A DNA stretch of 7,613 bases, taken from positions 1-7,613 of the forward strand of contig DATHAA010000017.1 in assembly GCA_035296905.1 (NCBI GenBank), read 5' to 3'. The notes under the pieces were generated by a model. The model was not told the origin of the DNA. It saw only the letters and a program-made list of their open reading frames with translations, and searched no databases. Position 1 is the stretch's first letter; the number at the start of each line of letters is the position of its first letter. Position numbers and translations under genes: made by a program. Below, one piece after another: positions 5,739 through 7,613 of the stretch. The DNA comes from DATEOR01 sp035296905. Lineage in GTDB: Bacteria; Actinomycetota; Thermoleophilia; Gaiellales; Gaiellaceae.

Positions 5739-7403
5739 GTGAGCGGCATGGCCGACCAGCTGCGGGAGTCGCTGCGGGCGCTTGCGGACGTCTTTCGCAA
5801 CCCCGGTCTGCGCCGGCTCGAGCTTGCCTGGGTCGGCTCGGTCACAGGCGAGTGGGCCTACGTCGTCGCCCTGGCCGTCTACGCGTACGAAGCGGGCGGA
5901 GCGACCGCCGTCGGGCTCGTTGCGCTGCTCCGCTTTCTCCCCTCGGCCGCCGTCGCGCCCTTTGCAGCAGTTCTCGCCGATCGCTATTCGCGGCAGCGGG
6001 TCATGCTCATCGCCGATGCGATCCGCGCGGTCGCCCTTGCGGGAGCTGGGGCTGTCGCGCTCGCCGACGGTCCCGCGCCGGCCGTCTACAGCCTCGCCGC
6101 GCTCGTCGCCGTCGTCTCGACCGCCTTCCAGCCTGCCCAGGCAGCGTTGATCCCGACACTGGCGCGCAACCCGCAGGAGCTCACAGCCGCGAACGTCGCC
6201 TCGAGCACGGTCGAGAGCGTGGGAAGCTTTGCGGGCCCGGCGCTCGGCGGGCTCCTGCTCGCCGTGACGTCCCCCGGAGTCGTCTTCGCCGCTACGGCGG
6301 GCGCGTTCGTCTGGTCGGCTTTGAACGTCGCGCGCATCCCCTCCACGCCCCCGCCCCGCGAGGACGCTGCCGAGGAAGCGCTCCACCGGGAGGTGCTCGC
6401 CGGCTTCCAGGCCATCTTCCGCGTGCCAAGCCTTCGGCTCGTCGTGGGCCTGTACTCGGCGCAGACGCTCGTCGCCGGCGCCCTCAACGTCCTCGTCGTC
6501 GTGGCGGCTCTGGAGCTGCTCGACCTCGGCCGTGCGGGCCCTGGCCTCCTCAACTCGGCCGTCGGCATCGGCGGACTGATCGGAGCCGGTGTCGCCCTCG
6601 GGCTCGTGGGGCTCCGCGGGCTCGGGACGGCGTTTGCCTTCGGGCTCCTGCTCTGGGGAATTCCTCTGATCCTCTTCGGCGCGTGGCCGGAAACTGCCGC
6701 GGCGCTCGTCTTCCTCGGCCTGCTCGGGGTCGGCAACACACTCGTAGACGTCTCGGGCCTCACGCTTCTGCAACGGACGGCCCCGGAAGAGGTGCTCGGA
6801 CGCGTCTTCGGGGTGCTGGAAAGCCTCGTCGTCGGGACGCTCGGGCTGGGTGCGATCCTCGCTCCGCTCCTCATCTCAATCTTCGGCGTCCGCTGGGCGC
6901 TAGTGGCCACCGGGCTCCTGCTGCCGGCGCTTGCGCTCGTCTCGTGGGCCCGGTTGCGCAAGATCGACGAGCGGACGGTCGTGCCGGAGCGCGAGCTCGA
7001 GCTTCTCCGCAGCCTTCCGCTCTTTGCGCCACTGCCGCCGGCCACGCTCGAGCATCTCGCGCGCAGCCTCGTGCGTGTTCCGGCAGCGGCCGGCAGCGAG
7101 ATCATTCGCCAGGGCGAGGTCGGGGATCGCTTCTACCTCGTGGACAAGGGGGATATGGACGTGTTGATCGACGGCGAGGTCGTCTCCTCGCTCGGGCCGG
7201 GCGACCATTTCGGCGAGATCGCGCTGCTCCGCGACTTGCCGCGCACGGCGACCGTTACCGGCCGCACGGATGCCTCGCTCCTGGCCCTCGAGCGCGACGA
7301 GTTCGTCTCTGCAGTCAGCGGCCACCCTGTGAGCCGCGAGGCTGCCGACGCGGTTGTCGCTGCGCGCCTCGGCCGGCTCCGGCCCGGGCTGGCGTCGATC
7401 TGA
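5739..7403 (+). CDS. MFS exporter (EntS-like) fused to a C-terminal cyclic-nucleotide-binding domain
   Basis: The product has 554 residues. Residues about 25-405 form a 12-helix-type major facilitator with the loop motif ADRYSRQRVM at 80-89 and the family-typical FQPAQAALIPTLA (130-142) and AANVASSTVESVGSFAGPALGGLL region, as in EntS-like drug/siderophore exporters. A linker leads to a CRP-like sensor at about 422-530 (LFAPLPPATLEHLA, then II-x-QGEVGDRFYLVDKG). The phosphate-binding cassette at 488-506 reads GDHFGEIALLRDLPRTATV, with Glu493 and Arg502-Thr503 where cyclic nucleotide ligands are normally held. I infer a plasma-membrane exporter gated or tuned by cAMP or cGMP; the cargo is unknown. 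The GTG at 5739 is given as start; the ATG at 5748 is an alternative and has GGTGTGAG just upstream. An SDR gene begins 13 bases downstream and may be co-transcribed. Confidence 0.9.
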   Translation: MSGMADQLRESLRALADVFRNPGLRRLELAWVGSVTGEWAYVVALAVYAYEAGGATAVGLVALLRFLPSAAVAPFAAVLADRYSRQRVMLIADAIRAVALAGAGAVALADGPAPAVYSLAALVAVVSTAFQPAQAALIPTLARNPQELTAANVASSTVESVGSFAGPALGGLLLAVTSPGVVFAATAGAFVWSALNVARIPSTPPPREDAAEEALHREVLAGFQAIFRVPSLRLVVGLYSAQTLVAGALNVLVVVAALELLDLGRAGPGLLNSAVGIGGLIGAGVALGLVGLRGLGTAFAFGLLLWGIPLILFGAWPETAAALVFLGLLGVGNTLVDVSGLTLLQRTAPEEVLGRVFGVLESLVVGTLGLGAILAPLLISIFGVRWALVATGLLLPALALVSWARLRKIDERTVVPERELELLRSLPLFAPLPPATLEHLARSLVRVPAAAGSEIIRQGEVGDRFYLVDKGDMDVLIDGEVVSSLGPGDHFGEIALLRDLPRTATVTGRTDASLLALERDEFVSAVSGHPVSREAADAVVAARLGRLRPGLASI

Positions 7404-7416
7404 TCTGATCCCGTAG

Positions 7417-7613
7417 GTGAACGCGACTCCTTTTGACCTCTCCGGGCGGGCCGCCGTCGTCACCGGCTGTGGAAGCGAGGCCGGGATCGGATTTGCGTGC
7501 GCGCGCCTCTTGGCGAGTCTTGGCGCGCGGGTGGCGATCACGTCCACGACCGAGCGCATTCGGGATCGCCAGGAGGAGCTTCGAAGCGAAGGCGCCGAGG
7601 TCTCGTCCCATAT
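7417..7613 (+). CDS. short-chain dehydrogenase/reductase, N-terminal part (runs off the window)
   Basis: The first 65 residues are present. A GTG start opens MNATPFDLSGRAAVVTG, followed by the Rossmann nucleotide-binding turn TGCGSEAGIG at residues 16-25, the helix FACARLLASLGARVAIT and a segment beginning STTERI after the second strand, where the cofactor 2'-phosphate/ribose is read. The turn is two residues longer than the usual TGxxxGIG. The family is clear (NAD(P)-dependent oxidoreductases, often FabG-annotated); substrate and cofactor preference cannot be decided because the catalytic Ser-Tyr-Lys part is outside the window. It lies 13 bases after the transporter stop on the same strand; the Shine-Dalgarno is weak (GTAGG next to the start). 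Confidence 0.85.
   Translation, partial: MNATPFDLSGRAAVVTGCGSEAGIGFACARLLASLGARVAITSTTERIRDRQEELRSEGAEVSSH

Noticed and set aside
5065..5742. 225-residue plus-strand frame ending with a hydrophobic stretch
   Set aside because: Its first half is the out-of-frame shadow of the GAF gene; the hydrophobic part is antisense to the well-supported small acidic gene and has no own start signal.
5229..6773. 514-residue minus-strand open frame over the GAF end, small acidic gene and transporter
   Set aside because: Charged low-complexity translation, in a different frame from the small acidic gene, antisense to a clear transporter; no ribosome site or domain.
7397..7410. GATCT tandem repeat at the transporter stop
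   Set aside because: Two and a half units of five bases, too short to be meaningful.
1..7613. Search by eye for tRNA, rRNA, CRISPR arrays, insertion sequences and attachment sites
   Set aside because: None found: no cloverleaf with CCA-type end, no spaced repeats, no transposase or integrase motif, no terminal inverted repeats.

Overview
The window is very GC-rich, with strong G/C bias at third codon positions, a mix of ATG and GTG starts, and several stop/start overlaps of 1 to 4 bases. The protein types (a molybdopterin dehydrogenase tail, a PolX-like PHP protein, a small RWRREQ-type helical protein, an MFS-cNMP fusion) suggest a high-GC actinobacterium, perhaps of the Thermoleophilia type. 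That placement is an impression from sequence style, not from a marker gene. No rRNA, tRNA, CRISPR array, transposase or attachment site was seen.

Left part (1-2140). The window opens with the last residues of a plus-strand molybdenum hydroxylase. Its stop codon shares a CTAG palindrome with the stop of a convergent minus-strand gene for a PolX-family protein. That protein keeps both helix-hairpin-helix motifs and a complete PHP phosphoesterase site, but its polymerase palm has lost the catalytic aspartates and most of the thumb. Divergent from it are two tiny plus-strand genes joined by a TGATG overlap: a 52-residue helical protein and a 41-residue single-span membrane protein. They are followed by a nested GC-rich hairpin.

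Middle (2140-5480). A compact promoter with a possible leaderless start precedes three genes joined by 4-base overlaps (GTGA, then ATGA): adenine deaminase, a short cytosolic subtilisin-like protease with an intact catalytic set, and a GAF-domain protein. A 13-bp perfect hairpin with a short T run lies inside the last codons of the GAF frame, so the C-terminus of that protein is suspect. The overlapping protease and GAF genes are the best candidate here for an uncharacterised sensing/proteolysis module; this is inferred from layout alone.

Right part (5467-7613). A minus-strand gene with a near-perfect Shine-Dalgarno encodes a 53-residue, very acidic and probably disordered protein with two copies of a DVE(G/A)HRxKA motif. 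It converges on the GAF gene and diverges from an MFS exporter fused to a C-terminal cyclic-nucleotide-binding domain. The exporter is followed 13 bases later by the start of a short-chain dehydrogenase/reductase that runs off the window.

Functional links are loose. Adenine deaminase makes hypoxanthine, which a xanthine-dehydrogenase-type enzyme like the one at the left edge could oxidise, but that enzyme's substrate cannot be read from 24 residues.
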